NCBI GenBank assembly: GCA_947652605.1 | Contig: OX393578.1 | Span: forward strand, 3,286,001 to 3,350,000 | Direction of reading: 5' to 3' | Origin: Elmis aenea | Taxonomy: Eukaryota; Arthropoda; Insecta; Coleoptera; Elmidae | DNA length: 64,000 nucleotides | In this document: one piece after another, positions 25,189 to 37,793 of the stretch | Layout of the letters: every line of letters starts with the position of its first letter | How positions within the stretch are numbered: the first letter of the stretch is position 1 | Made by a program: the position numbers and the translations under genes | Notes under the pieces: generated by a model | What the model saw: the letters and a program-made list of their open reading frames with translations, nothing else | Told to the model about the DNA's origin: nothing | The model's database searches: none

Positions 25189-26290
25189 AAGAAATTATTT
25201 TCGTAGTTTTATTATTATTAAATATTTATTTTAAAATAACATTTTAGAATAGTTTAAATTGATTAAAATGGTAAAAGGCATGTTTTCTACAGTTCGTTGT
25301 TTTTGAGGGTTGTATAAGTCCACTTGCAGTCAACAATTGGCTAAACTTTAAATCCAAAATTGGTTGAAAATATCATTCATACAAATTTCGTATTTGTTAT
25401 GGACTACACTATAGTCATAACCATGAGAAAGATCTGTAGGTAATTACAACTCGAAGTGGCGACGATTTAATTAGGCAATACTTTCGAAGAGTTCTCTTCG
25501 AGTATCGGTCTAGAACACGGCGCGAGATACAACATCTACAAGAGATTAGTAAAAGGGTCGATGAGCTGGGGGCATGCACATGATGTGGTGTTTTAAGGCT
25601 GGTGTTTGAGCAGAGCGTAAAAAGTGTAAAGTGCAAGTCACGTCTAGAATTGACCTCTCAATTCGTTATCTCAGCTGGACTCCGTTGGGCCGCGATTCCC
25701 AGCCACGATTACAACCAGCCTGTCATCTTACAAATGTTATGTCACGATGGACTTATTCTAAAAGGTTCTCCGAGGTGTTGGTTAGTTGTAAAACGCGGTG
25801 CTATAATAATTGGAAGTGGACTACGGTAGATCTATGTAAGTAATTTAGCAGCCGGAATTCTGGGAGTAGAAGGAAGTCAATTTACAATGATTGATACATC
25901 CTTTCGTGCTGGCTCTCTGTTTGCCTAACACGCCACGTCTTTGCTGACCCACGGCGAAAACTTTACTTTTATTTCCCGCTGATACGTACAATACACGTTA
26001 TTACTTCGTTAAATGTATGTATATACACCTCAAAACGAAGCCAGGAAACATTTTGACGGTTTTTGAAATGTTCGTTATCCGGTTCGTGTAATACTATTAA
26101 TTTTTATTATTCGTTCGTTATACCAACCAGGATATTTCTGGGGAGTGCAGGAGAATACCTGCCACCCCCTTATCGGTTGACGGAATATTTTTTTTAAGTT
26201 TGATCGTGAAGCTTTCGGCAGTATTTCACAAGAATTACGACCAAGAAAAAACAAAATGTATCGATTCTGTATAGTGTTGCCACGAGACGA
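25189..26290. other. No gene seen; GC-richer patch
   Basis: 25480-25870 is GC-richer with scattered CpG and a 75-codon frame that has no recognisable content. It may be a conserved noncoding element. The remainder shows nothing. Confidence 0.35.
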
Positions 26291-26296
26291 GATTTA

Positions 26297-26400
26297 TCCA
26301 TTCTCGATCTCGATCTAGAAAATTCTCGAAAGTTGATTCTCGATCTCGAAAATTCTCGTGCTTTCTCGATCTCGAACTCAAGAACCTCAATTCTCGAAAT
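26297..26400. repeat. Cluster of TTCTCGA words with heat-shock-element geometry
   Basis: Within about 100 bases the word TTCTCGA(T/A) or CTCGATCTCGA recurs at least seven times. One stretch, GAAAATTCTCGAA at 26318-26330, is a perfect GAAnnTTCnnGAA trimer, the geometry bound by heat-shock factor. The array could equally be the subterminal repeat zone of a DNA transposon; TGTTGCCACGAGACGAG lies just upstream at about 26275. Confidence 0.45.
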
Positions 26401-28205
26401 TTAGGTACGTGCAAACCGAATTGACACACTTGCAAAGCTTCAACTGAGTATCCTTGATGATACACAGAAAGAACACTTTTGTTTCAACTTCAGTGTTTTC
26501 GCTATGTAAGCAAATAATGTGAACGCATATTGTTAGAAGTTTTGTATGTTCTCATCTACAAAGAAAACCACCAATTATGTGCTAAGAGTGAACATTTGCA
26601 AGTGAAAAAATTGATTGGGGTTGGTTGTAACACTGTTACTTTCGACCCCAATAAATTGAAGGGAATCCACAATTAACCACGATTCCAATGTCAAATTGTA
26701 TTGCATCCACCAATAGCCAACAAAATTTAGAACATAATAATCTAGGTACTTTTTTGTTCCTCTTTTACAGATCGCCTAAAAGTCACTCGACCAGTGACAC
26801 AACGCATTAATTTTTAGCCGAAAAATAGTGACTCTGTTTGGCAAAAACTTAATCCTTATGACAGATGAAAACTAGCAATGTAGGTAGGGAGCTGGATGTA
26901 ACTTAACATTGCACAAGCGCTTAGGGCGACTTATAACAAAAATTAAAGAAAGTATAGGCACTGTTACAACCTACCCGTGTTACTTTCATCCCCAGTCTAC
27001 CCTAGTTCAATAAAAAAAATTAATAAAGTGTAGAAATGTTGTTAAAAGGTGTTTATAATATAAAAGATTCATTTTATGCAAAAAAATGGCTGATTTTGTA
27101 GTGGTTTACAGACTGGCTGAATTTTTGAGTGGAGTTTTAGTTTCGTCAGCAAGGATTAACATTTTTTTAAATAGCCATTATTAATTAAAGAAGTATGTAG
27201 CCATAAATATAATTAATTTTATTAACTTTTAGACGAAAAACAATAAATTGATAAAAGGTTGAATATTGAATAAAGTAGCGTATTATTAGTAACTGACTCT
27301 TTTATTTCCAATTTACTGCATCTACATTTTTTATGGGCAGCAATTAATTTTTGATATTGAAATATTGGCACAGACAATTACCAGTTACGATCTGTTTGTT
27401 GTTAAATATATTCAGAAACCTTTAATGCTCAATTTATTAAAAGGCTAGTAGGTACGATTCATAACTCTGAGTGGCATTTTTTTTGTAAAATATAGGTAGC
27501 AATTTCCTTTAAACTCACTATGGTAGCTTGTAATCATGAATTAGGGGACCATTTGTTTTGTAAAAACGTAAAAAATCCGTAATGGCTAAGAGATTAAAAT
27601 GATTACAAAGTGCGGGGTGGCAGGATGCAATGCCTTGTTTTGATTTGATGATCCCCGATAATTTGTGGTTATAGAACAGCTGCTAGCCACTCCCCGCATT
27701 TATGAAAATTACTATTTTGACCGACCGCATTTTGATGAGAATTCACAGCTAAGGCCAGCTTACCTTGCAACGAAACGCTTTTGAGCAGAAAAAAAAACAG
27801 TAAATTATATAGAAGAGAAATGAAACCTCGGCAATCAATTGTTGGTCGAGTCAATCATTAAGTTGCCGTGAAACTCAACTAACGTAATTTTTTTAATTGA
27901 TATTTCGGTGCTCGAAAGCGCTCGTATGCAAATTTATTTTTTATATTATGTAGGCGCGTCTTCAATTAAAGTTCTGGTCTTCCACATGTACCCATAGACA
28001 TTGTACAAAACCCTTCACTTATTAGCCTATAAATTTGCTTCATAAATTATTTGAAATGCTTTATAAATCAGAAATTAGAGCCACACATTTTAAATCACTC
28101 ACAGAGCTAAACACATCACGGTTTCGCGTTCTGTGATACTATGCACTACAATTCAAAAACGAACTAATATTTTAGAAAAAGGATCTAAAACAATATTTGA
28201 AAATA
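26401..28205. other. No gene seen
   Basis: AT-rich; a slightly GC-richer patch at 27590-27960 has no coding content that I recognise. Confidence 0.45.
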
Positions 28206-28327
28206 CAGGGTTAGCCATTAGGTATGACGGGATTTAAGTACGCTATAGAAAAAAAAACATAGGCAACACTGAAACTTCGTAAACGTCAAAAGATCTTTAT
28301 TATATATTTATATAATGGCTAACCCTG
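28206..28327. mobile_element. Tc1/mariner-type MITE (122 bp)
   Basis: Perfect 15-bp terminal inverted repeats, CAGGGTTAGCCATTA and its complement, flanked on both sides by TA (28204-28205 and 28328-28329). No coding capacity. The CAGGG start is shared with other TA-inserted elements in this window. Confidence 0.9.
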
Positions 28328-28329
28328 TA

Positions 28330-29178
28330 CGTGAAAAATGATTAAAATTAGATCGTGCAGTTGTGCAGCTAACCCCATTCGTCCTACTGGAAAAACATCT
28401 TCATGCTTATGGGGTTTAACAAACCCTACCTTGCGAGTTAAGAGTTTAGTTGCTGGTTTTTTAATAATTTCAAAAACATCATCTTAGTAAATCAAGAATG
28501 TTTTAATAAAGTTGTTACTTAAAAACAATCAATAATAAAAACGCAATTTAGAATTGTGATCACTAGAGTGCGTTTAATCTGGAAGGACTAAAGTTTTATT
28601 TACTAAAATGTTCATAGTACGAAATTGCAGGAAGCTACAATTTTTTGAATATTTATAAGGCAACTAAACGCAAGAAATATTTAAAAACGCTTGCATTTGT
28701 TGCATGCTAATTTGTTTGTCAACTTAAAACATGAAAACGCATTAAATAAATGTTTTAAAATTCAAACTCCACTTTACCTTATCAAAGACGTCAAAAAACG
28801 AGGTCTGTGCAGTTTTCCGGGTCGGAACCATTTCAAGATGAATAAATTGGGTACTAACACAATTTTCTTTGCAAGTTCCTTTTGAAAAGCTTTTAATTTA
28901 ATCGAAATTTGTTTCACTAATCGTCAAATTTGTACTGGACATTTTAGTTTGTTAAAGTTTAGCAAACACAAAAGCTTTATCGTGATGTATTTGACGTTTT
29001 TTTTAACTTTATTAAGTATAAAGTTATCATGTGAAAAGCAAACACATTTCCATAAAGTTACCATACCAAACACATTTTAGTTTTTCCGCACAAAACTAGT
29101 TTCAAAAAGCGTCCTTTTACATCAAAAAAATGACCAAATTTTCATTCTCAAATTACTTGTTTTCCTGGTCCCACTATA
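28330..29178. other. No gene seen
   Basis: AT-rich spacer between two TA-inserted elements; short open frames have no recognisable content. Confidence 0.45.
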
Positions 29179-30666
29179 CAGGGTTATTCAAATTCGAGGC
29201 CCACCATGGGGATCTCGCTTATTATAATAGCTAGAGTATAGGTTTAAATTTGGCAAAGTTGCTAAATTTTGTGCTCATTAATAATCCAAAGAGAAATTGG
29301 AAATATCTCAAACGGTATACGAGAAAATTAGGAAAAACTGGAAAATGCGATTTTTGAAAATCGTCTATAACTTCTTTGGAATTTGAAATATTTTAAATGT
29401 GTAAAGACATTTCCCAAGCAACTTTTCAAGCCGAATCGAATGGTGGTCACAAATTTTTGCTAGATCGATTCGTTTTTGTTTTATGACAACCAACTTTGTT
29501 TTTTCTTATGGGAGCAATTTTCGCTATTTACATAATCAAATAGCATTTATTTTTCTGAATCCATTGAGATATCACACATGGTATTTTACTTCTACATTAA
29601 TTGCCAAATTTGAAAAAAAAAACGGTTTTAACAATAACAACTATAAATCAGGTAGGTCGGTCATTTTAGTTTATGTTGTTTCCATGACTACCAATCAACA
29701 AACTAAAAGTCTGTTACTTGTCACATTAATAAATTCGTAAAAATGAACTTTAATTTTTGATTCATTGAATAGGAACTCTACACTGTCAAGTCAACGATAT
29801 GCAGAAACATATCCAGATAGAAGACAACCCTCGCAAACATATTTTTGTTCGTTGGACAGAAACATAGGGAAATATGAGGCTTTTGCCAAAATAAGAGAAA
29901 AAAATGGCAGAAAGGTTTCAGATAACAATAAAAAAAAAAACATTTTTATTAAAAACATATCCGGAAAAAACACTATTTTTCTATGTTAAACAGAAACTTA
30001 AGTAAATTTGTATAAAGCATGTGATAAAGTATAACAAAACTTAAAAGAACGGTATAAAAAATTCGGAGCATATCGCGTTTTTCTTCATTATTAAAGTTAA
30101 TATTTACGAATTTATTAATGTGACAAGTAATAGACTTTCAAAACTTTGTTGATTGGTTGTCATGGAAACAACATAAACTACAAAGACCGGCCTACCTGAT
30201 TTATAGTTGTTATTGTTAAAAACGTTTTTTTTCAAATTTGACAATTAATGTAGAAGTAAAATACCATGTGTGATATCTCAATGGATTCAGAAAAATAAAT
30301 GCTATTTGATTATGTAAATAGCAAAAATTGTGCCCATAAGAAAAAACAAAGTTGGTTGTCATAAAACAAAAACGAATCGATCTAGCAAAAATTTGTGACC
30401 ACCATTCGATTCGGCTTGAAAAGTTGCTTGGGCAATGTCTTTACACATTTAAAATATTTCAAATTCCAAAGAAGTTATAGACGATTTTCAAAAATCGCAT
30501 TTTCCAGTTTTTCCTAATTTTCTCGGTTACCGTTTGAGATATTTCCAATTTCTCTTTGGACTATCAATGAGCATCAAATTTAGCAACTTTGCCAAATTTA
30601 AACCTATACTCTAGCTATTATAATAAGCGAGATCCCCATGGTGGGCCTCGAATTTGAATAACCCTG
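29179..30666. mobile_element. Foldback Tc1/mariner-like element with ~563-bp inverted arms
   Basis: The left arm 29179-29741 and right arm 30103-30666 are near-perfect inverted copies over about 563 bp, from CAGGGTTATTCAAATT at the tip to TTCGTAAA at the inner edge. TA flanks both ends (29177-29178 and 30667-30668). The motif CATGGGGATCTCGCTTATTA lies about 26 bp inside each end. The 361-bp centre holds a fragment of a helix-turn-helix domain (separate entry) and an A-rich run. Few mismatches between arms suggest recent insertion or arm conversion. Confidence 0.9.
29770..29912 (+). pseudogene. DUF4817-like helix-turn-helix fragment of a transposase
   Basis: In the centre of the foldback element a plus-strand frame gives SSQRYAETYPDRRQPSQTYF followed by an aromatic, basic tail (GKYEAFAKIREK). 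The YAExxPxRRxPS pattern is that of the DUF4817-type N-terminal DNA-binding domain found beside Tc1/mariner-like transposases in insects. No catalytic DDE domain follows. It is probably the leftover of the parent transposase from which the foldback was derived. Confidence 0.55.
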
Positions 30667-31775
30667 TATACAAATTAATATCCTTGCGCTTTTCTCTGAA
30701 AGGCTTTTTTGAAGACACAAGAGTCACTACTGTTCAACTAAAGATGAAAACAGGCAAATTTAACTGCATTCAATTACAAATTGACGACTGGAGTGAACAT
30801 TCATAAAGTGCCTCGACTGGCAAAATCAAAAACCCACTTCTTTTGAGTTGTCAGCTGGTGTCGAAGAGAGATAAAACATGCCCTATTACCAACAAAAACT
30901 GAAAACACGTGTCAGATAAAAATACCTATGTGATGCTTGACAATGCAATTTTATTGGCTCATAAATGAGCTAAAATTTTGAAGGTCATTTAGGCACGGAA
31001 TCATCTGATTGCAAGGATTACCTTGAAGCACTGCAAAATCTCAAAAAACACTTTTTAAAACAGGACCTCAAAACAAAATTTACAATATTGCATTTTTTTG
31101 AATAATTAACCGGCCTTATCAACACTTAATGCAAATAATTTCGATATACTATCAGTAAACATGCCGTTGTAACAAATAAACTAACGTAAGTGCCAAAAAG
31201 AATAATATTTTCCATAATTTTTATGTTTATGAAGGTAAATAAATTAAAAAGCAATACCGGAACAATTTTAATGTTTTAAGCCAATTAGATAATCACTGAA
31301 AGTGGTCGTTTGAGATACAAAGAAAGTCGTATTTCAAATAACTAGCCTGTGATTAATTAAATTCAACTAAACATTACTTTTTTGTGAAGAATTTCATGTA
31401 GAATTGCTTAATCAGTTCCAAGATTCTCATTACTTTATTTCAGCAGCAATCAATCTAATAAATAAGATTGTTAGGTACCACCAAAAAGACAAGAATCTTG
31501 GTTTTGTGTTTCTTCAAAAGATTGTATATACATACAAAAATATGAGTGATTTTTAATGAAACTTATTAGTACATCGCTCTGATAATTCAAGCAAAAAAAT
31601 AGTAAAAAGAGTTGAGTTGTGTCTATGGCATGTTTTCATGTACAATAACGATTTAAAGTTTATTAATTGCATGAACAGCAAAATCTCAGGTTACTCAACA
31701 ACTTTAAATATTACTTTAAAATAGTACTAAAATAGTGATACTACATATAAGCACTAAATCATATCTGCATTTGTC
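30667..31775. other. No gene seen
   Basis: AT-rich, no supported feature. Confidence 0.45.
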
Positions 31776-32765
31776 AAAATAACACCCGGAATCCCTCAGG
31801 GCTGTCTCATAGCACCATTGCTATTTAATATTTACATCAATGACATACAGCATTGCTCTCTAAATTGTGAATACCTACAATACGCTGATGATTTAAAAAT
31901 ATTTAGAACAATAATAAATATTACAGATTGTCTACTGCTACAAGAGGATCTCAACAGATTAGAAATATACTGTCAAATAAACAAACTTGCCTTGAATATC
32001 AGTAAGTGCTGTAAAATTAGTTTTACACGAAACAAAAATATAATCCTACCTAACTATTCTTTGAATAATTCAACTCTTATGAATACCACGGTGGTAAAAG
32101 ATTTAGGAATTCTATTAGACCTTAAACTTCTTTTTGCTGTACTTGTCGAATACATTAAAAATAAATATCTCATAATGCTTAATTTTATCATACGCTCCTC
32201 TTCAATACTGTTAATGCTATTAGAACACTGTATCATTCATATGTTAAAAGCAATTTAAATTTTTTCCCTATCATTATGGAACCCACAATATGACACCTAC
32301 GCTAGTAAAATCGAGGGAATTCAAAAGAACTTTATATCATTTTTGCAAAAAACACAAACTTCCAGAGAAACCATATGAACAACATTGTAAAGATCTAAAC
32401 ATGATCTCCTTAAAATCTCGTAGAACACTTAGTGATATAATTTTTCTTTGCAAAATTATTAAGTACAAAATAAATTGTCCTAATATTCTAGCATTAATAA
32501 ATTTTAACGTACCGAGATTAGGTGTACGACACCATTCTCTTTTTTATTTAACACCTTGTAGCACAAATGCCTTTTTTAACTCGCCAATCAACATAATTCT
32601 TTACTCCAATAATCAAACATTCATAAATATTGATATATTTAGTCTATCATTTCATTCATTTAAACATTAAAGTAATCCTATTGTAACTCAATTTACTATT
32701 TATTTATATTCATAATAAAATGGAGAACATAATTTGGGTTCGGCCTGTTTTGTTCTGTTCTGTGT
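31776..32765 (+). mobile_element. 5'-truncated LINE reverse transcriptase (Jockey/CR1-like)
   Basis: Opens inside the palm domain at ITPGIPQGCLIAPLLFNIYI, then LQYADDLKIF (catalytic YADD intact) and LNISKCCKISFTR, VVKDLGILLD. The frame ends at 32258 and the tail resumes in shifted frames: SLWNPQYDTYASKIEGIQKN, then KSRRTLSDIIFLCKI and GVRHHSLFYL with NSPIN near the stop at 32670. A TAAATAAATAAATA run near 32766 may be the simple-repeat tail. Only the last third of ORF2 remains. Confidence 0.8.
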
Positions 32766-32769
32766 AAAT

Positions 32770-34927
32770 AAATAAATATTAATTTATTAAAAGATAAAAA
32801 TTCTTTATTGCAATTTAAAGCATGAAAATTTTGGGAAATCACATATTAATACGAGTGAAAAGTGCCTCAAAACGTACCATATTTCAGACTCTATTAACAA
32901 CAAACTTAATTCGATTATTTTATTTTTAGCCCATTTTGTACCGAGATTACATTTAACAACGTAATGTAATATGCAACTTACATTATACAAATGCAAATTA
33001 CACTTGGCAACTCCATAAAGATAACAACGGGTAGATTATTTTAAGATATTAAGGGTAGATTACAGTACTAATCAACTTTTAAGAATGAGATTCGTTTAAT
33101 TGGGGGTGCAGAAGCAAGAATACTTAACAAATAACATGAAATAAATTGGGAACAATGAGGAAATCCCTAAATGTTAACAATACAATACGCATCATATTCT
33201 AATGACTAAATACTACTTTGTTAATACCTAAAATACCAACTAATTTTTTAAATTATTTTTGCTTTTTTGTAACAATACTTTAGATTAAGTATATCATGCA
33301 AACAAAGATATTTTAATTTAATATAAAATACTTTTGCCTTCTATACAAAGAAATTCGTAAATGCTTTACTTCTTGAATTTACAAAAATCCTAAGCAAAAA
33401 TCGTACAGTGTACGACCTCTAGTGAACATTTATTCTACTTGTTTTGTTATAATTAGTACTTATGCAAAATTAGGAGGTAGGTTTTTATATACTTTTAGGA
33501 TAGGAGCAACCTTTCTAAGTAATGTAGTAAAGAAGAATAAAAGTAGCCTTATGAATACAATGAATTTTACAAAATATTTGCCAAGCTAAGAGAACGTCTG
33601 ATCATAAATCTGTCTTCTTCTAACTTATCAAGCATGTTGCGTGCATTTTATGTGCGTAGGTAAAGCATATTAATTATCCCAGACACAACAGCTGATTTAA
33701 AATTATTTAAAAACTGTTTATTTTAGCCTTAGTAACTACATTTATTGTAAAAATTTTAATACAGGTCCATTAAACTCGAATAATTTTTTAATAAATGCAA
33801 AACCCAAAACTCTGAGAAAATTTCAGCATTGCGAGCGGTAATTTTCAAAATTCCTATATCTTCCACTAATTACTGTTCCTACTTATATAATTTGTTGTTA
33901 ATTTTAACAACATGGATAATAATCTTATACCTAAATATTACTTGTTTTACAGCTAAAATACAAAATATTTGTTACCTATTTTAACTGTTTAAGACATATT
34001 TAGAAACAAAAAAAAACGATTACAGAGATCGATATAAAAATATGTAAATGCCATGGAAAACTAAGTGTTATAGTTTTTATAAGTTTGTATTAACACAAAT
34101 TAAAATTAAAATCTCAAAATATACTAGGATGTTTTTAGCATTATATTAAGTTTTAGCATCAGTTAAAAAAATATTTTTTTGAATTTTAATTTATAACCAT
34201 TAGCTCAATTAATTTGTGCTTTTAAAAATTTCAAAAACTGTTAGTAAATTTCTTTCAATCAACTAAACTTCTTGATTAATATTTCCCATATATATGCAGA
34301 AACAAATTATGATACAAAGGAACACTACAATGGAATTTTCGTAAATATATAACAAATTTTCAACATTCTTATTATATTAATTGCTATGTTATTACTTTAA
34401 AAAATTAATTTTTCAATTGATGAGCCATTTAAAACTAATTATTGCTGTATCGATCAATTTTCTGACTGAAAAAGTTGCATCAAAGTCATAATTACTACAC
34501 AAAAAAAAACGATTTAATAGGGGTTAAACTATTACAACAACGAAATACTCCTAATATTAATTAAATGTGTGTCATTATTTATAAGCAAATATAGATTACA
34601 AGATAGTTTAAAGTTCTCAATTACAATTGTAATGTATATAATTTATGATGCTGTTATGTATGCCCAGTACAATATTAAAATTCGTTTGCAAAGACAATTA
34701 TTTAAACAATAATTTACATACGAGTTCTTAAGGAATATTCGCATTAGATACAAAAAAAATCTTTGAACTCACCCTTGGTCTACTGCAACTGTAGGTCCAA
34801 TGTCTCCGGTGTGATATTCGAAGTATTACCCTGCAATAGAGTGACGTGTTTACTTTAGGTTTATTAACAGAAAAATGTAAATTGTAAACAATTGTTACTA
34901 AAATTTTTTATAAAAAGATACTCCAAC
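32770..34927. other. AT-rich intergenic region upstream of Yif1
   Basis: Very AT-rich and without supported exons. 34773-34860 is GC-richer and may belong to the Yif1 promoter or 5' leader; it contains a tiny upstream ORF (MSPV, stop) at about 34799. Confidence 0.4.
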
Positions 34928-36541
34928 ATGAACTACAACGCAAATACAGGCGCTAGACAAGGTAAACTATCGTTATTACTGTTAAATTTAATTATACATA
35001 TTGTAGTTAACCTAGAAGGCAAACGTCATTCCGCACATTAACTCGATTATTTTTAATTTTCCAGCGTTAGGGAAAAAAGTAAAACGGGTTAGTGATCTAA
35101 ATGCTATGGGCTATAACCCGTATAATCAACCACCACCAACGTACACCCCAAACGAAGGAAATTTTGAAGCTGCAGGGTATTCGTACAACCCAAATGGTAA
35201 GCTTTTGTTGAAATCTTAAAGCATAGCAAAACGTACGAATATTTTTAGAGTTTGGAAATCAAGGTATGCAGCCTCAGCCCCAGTTTAACGCCCCGAACGA
35301 ACTCCCTCCTGCGTATGCACCAAACGTATACATGAATGCCCCACGACAACCCCAACTTCCAGGCATGTTTGCGCAACCGATAGTTCAAGACATGGCAATG
35401 CAATACGGTCAACAAGTAAGTGTATATAAAAAATGTAAAACCCATTATGTTTATCGTCGATTTACTTACAGATAGCCAATACGGGGAAGACGATGGTTAA
35501 ACAAGGATTAGAACAATACGTTCATATATCGAAATTAAAATATTATTTTGCTGTTGACACCAAGTATGTGGTTTCAAAGTTGGGATTATTATTTTTCCCA
35601 TTCCTACAAAAGGTATGTCTGTCTGTATCTCGTAGTGTTAATATAATAAGTGTAATTGAAATAAAATTATATTTGGGACAGTACAAGTTACTTAATTACT
35701 TGATAAATTTTTCTGCATTGTAGTTTTTTTTTTAAATCAGGATTGGTCTGTTAAATATGAACAAGACGGCAGTCCAGTACAACCTAGGTTTGAATTAAAT
35801 GCCCCCGATCTTTATATCCCTACGATGGCTTACGTAACATATGTTTTAGTGGCAGGACTCGTTTTAGGTAATTATTGACTAATTTTTACTTAATAAGTGA
35901 GCAAAACAATTGAAAGTGTTAAGACACAATTTTAAAGTATGGTTAAGGTGTTAATTCAATGTCGTTACTACACATAATGTCACCAAATCAATTAGTTTTA
36001 CACTTAAGGCCATTTTTCATTAAATCTATAACGTTTGAATTATCTAATGTATTATTTTCGAGTGTTTTCTCTTTGTTTAGGAATGCAACAGAGGTTTAGT
36101 CCAGAACAAATTGGAATTCAGGCATCATCAGCGCTCGCTTGGTGCATTTTCGAATTAGTTATTTATAGTTGTACACTTTACATCATGAACATTCAAACTA
36201 GCTTAAAAACATCGGATCTACTCGCTTTTATCGGGTACAAATTTGTCGGTATCATCGCCAGCATCTTAGTGAGTTTGATAGCAGCCCGTTTAGGATATTA
36301 TTTAGCCCTCTCGTACGTGAGTTTCGCGTTGGCTTTTTTCTTAATACGAACCCTGAAAGCTCAAGTACTCCCAGAATCGAGTCAACAGACGCAATACTAC
36401 GGAGATGGACCCCCTACCGCCGGCAACAAACGTCGACTGTATTTTTTGCTTTTCGTGGCTATCGCCCAACCTGTCTTATCGTGGTGGTTATCGTTTCATC
36501 TTATAGGCCTAGAACCACCTTCCGCAGCCAAACCCGTTTAA
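34928..36541 (+). CDS. Yif1: Yif1, Yip1-interacting factor, ER-Golgi transport membrane protein
   Basis: Six exons keep phase: 34928-34961, 35065-35196, 35249-35415, 35472-35612, 35741-35867 and 36081-36541, giving 353 residues. Yif1 proteins pair with Yip1, bind Rab GTPases and act in ER-to-Golgi vesicle transport and Golgi organisation. The N-terminal ~110 residues are cytosolic and rich in Asn, Pro, Tyr and Gln ([15 protein letters not shown], then a proline-rich part). The conserved core starts at residue 112 ([18 protein letters not shown]), continues with [18 protein letters not shown] and ends in several hydrophobic helices including [15 protein letters not shown] and [15 protein letters not shown] near the C terminus. 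Family members are about 300-350 residues, so it is complete. The start is the first ATG after a CTCCAAC leader. Splice sites are canonical. Confidence 0.95.
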
Positions 36542-36695
36542 CCTTGAGCAATTAATTACTTTAATTATGAAATTGTATCATTAATTTCGACCAAGAGTTA
36601 GTAAAAATTTCTGTATAATATAGGTGTTAAGCATTTATTTTGAAATCGTACTTTACTTTCTTATGGTTCTCTTATAGCATGTTTTACACTGTAAT

Positions 36696-36735
36696 AATAA
36701 AATATTGGTGACAAATTGTCGCATTATTTAATAAA
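36696..36735 (+). terminator. Polyadenylation signals of Yif1
   Basis: AATAAA at 36696-36701 and again at 36730-36735, about 155 and 190 bases after the Yif1 stop. Confidence 0.7.
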
Positions 36736-36845
36736 GCATATTTATAATATTTAGTAACAATTGGTGTTTTATTTAAATCCAAATACTTTTCATTTTTTTA
36801 TTTAAACAAGCTCTTCAAAAATACAATAATCATTCATGTAAAGAA

Positions 36846-37030
36846 TGTTACATTATACATGTCTGTTATATTAACATCGGCACCATAACATACTAGGCTT
36901 CTCAGTAAAAATTTCATTGTCAAAACAATCTTGTGCTGCAATAATACTGGCATTTTTAGATATTAGCAGTGGTACACTCGATTCAGTAACTTGGCATTCA
37001 AAAGCAGCAAAAATGCTTTATATTTTGTAC
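36846..37030 (-). pseudogene. Possible ankyrin-repeat fragment
   Basis: On the minus strand one frame reads YGADVNITDMYNVT, the turn of an ankyrin repeat. The preceding stretch in a shifted frame reads LLISKNASIIAAQDC. The two are not in one frame and no splice sites join them. Ankyrin repeats are easily mimicked, so this is tentative: a decayed fragment or chance. Confidence 0.3.
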
Positions 37031-37610
37031 TCTAGAACAGTTCAAAATAGTGTTAAAATATTGACTATCTTGCCATATTTTTACCTTTGTATTGACTTCT
37101 TGAGGCCACTTCTGATATAATACGACTGTTATACAACAAAAACCATATTAAGTACTTCTTCCATTAAAATACTTGTTCAGCTATTAAAGATTTTATAAAC
37201 TAACAGTGCCACAATTTCTGAATAGTGATGTTAATGTATATGACTTGTACAATACTGCCTATAAGTTGCTTATCAGCTTATCAATTTTCTTATTTATTGA
37301 GAAAGAGGAAGTGACAATACTATTTGAACAATTTATCAGTTGCAGCTGAAGGCCTGGTTTGTTTACTTTATGTTATTGAGCGATTGTAAGTTTAATATTA
37401 CAAGGTAAAAAAAGTATCAACATTATTGGCAAAATAAAATCGAATCAAATAAATACTGTATTAAAACTGATAATTTAGATGAAAAAAATTGCATAAAGTG
37501 AAACTAAGAATCATATTGAAGTAATATCAACAATTTTCAAGCATATTAAAACATAATTCTGAATTTTTAATTAAATTATTTTATTCAATTTAGTATTATG
37601 TGCGCCATCT

Positions 37611-37624
37611 ACCAGAATTAAATT
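37611..37624. promoter_or_regulatory. CTCF-like motif between Yif1 and Rrp46
   Basis: TGCGCCATCTACCA resembles the CTCF core and shares GCGCCATCTA with the motif at 241. It lies 183 bases upstream of the Rrp46 start. Motif evidence only. Confidence 0.3.
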
Positions 37625-37793
37625 AGAAGCAAAGCTCAATTTGTTAATACGAGGACCAATCAGAACACAGCATATCTTGTATTACAGTTTTCAATGTACG
37701 TGTAGCCATCTATGAATCAAAAGTAAAAACACTCAACTTTGGAAATTGAATTTTGAATTACATGTGTTTTGTGTGTATTATAACCTATTCATA

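Noticed and set aside
34773..34830. Minus-strand stretch with acceptor-like and donor-like borders reading FEYHTGDIGPTVAVDQ
   Set aside because: The frame has a stop two codons before and no other exon is found nearby. More likely the Yif1 5' leader or promoter on the other strand.
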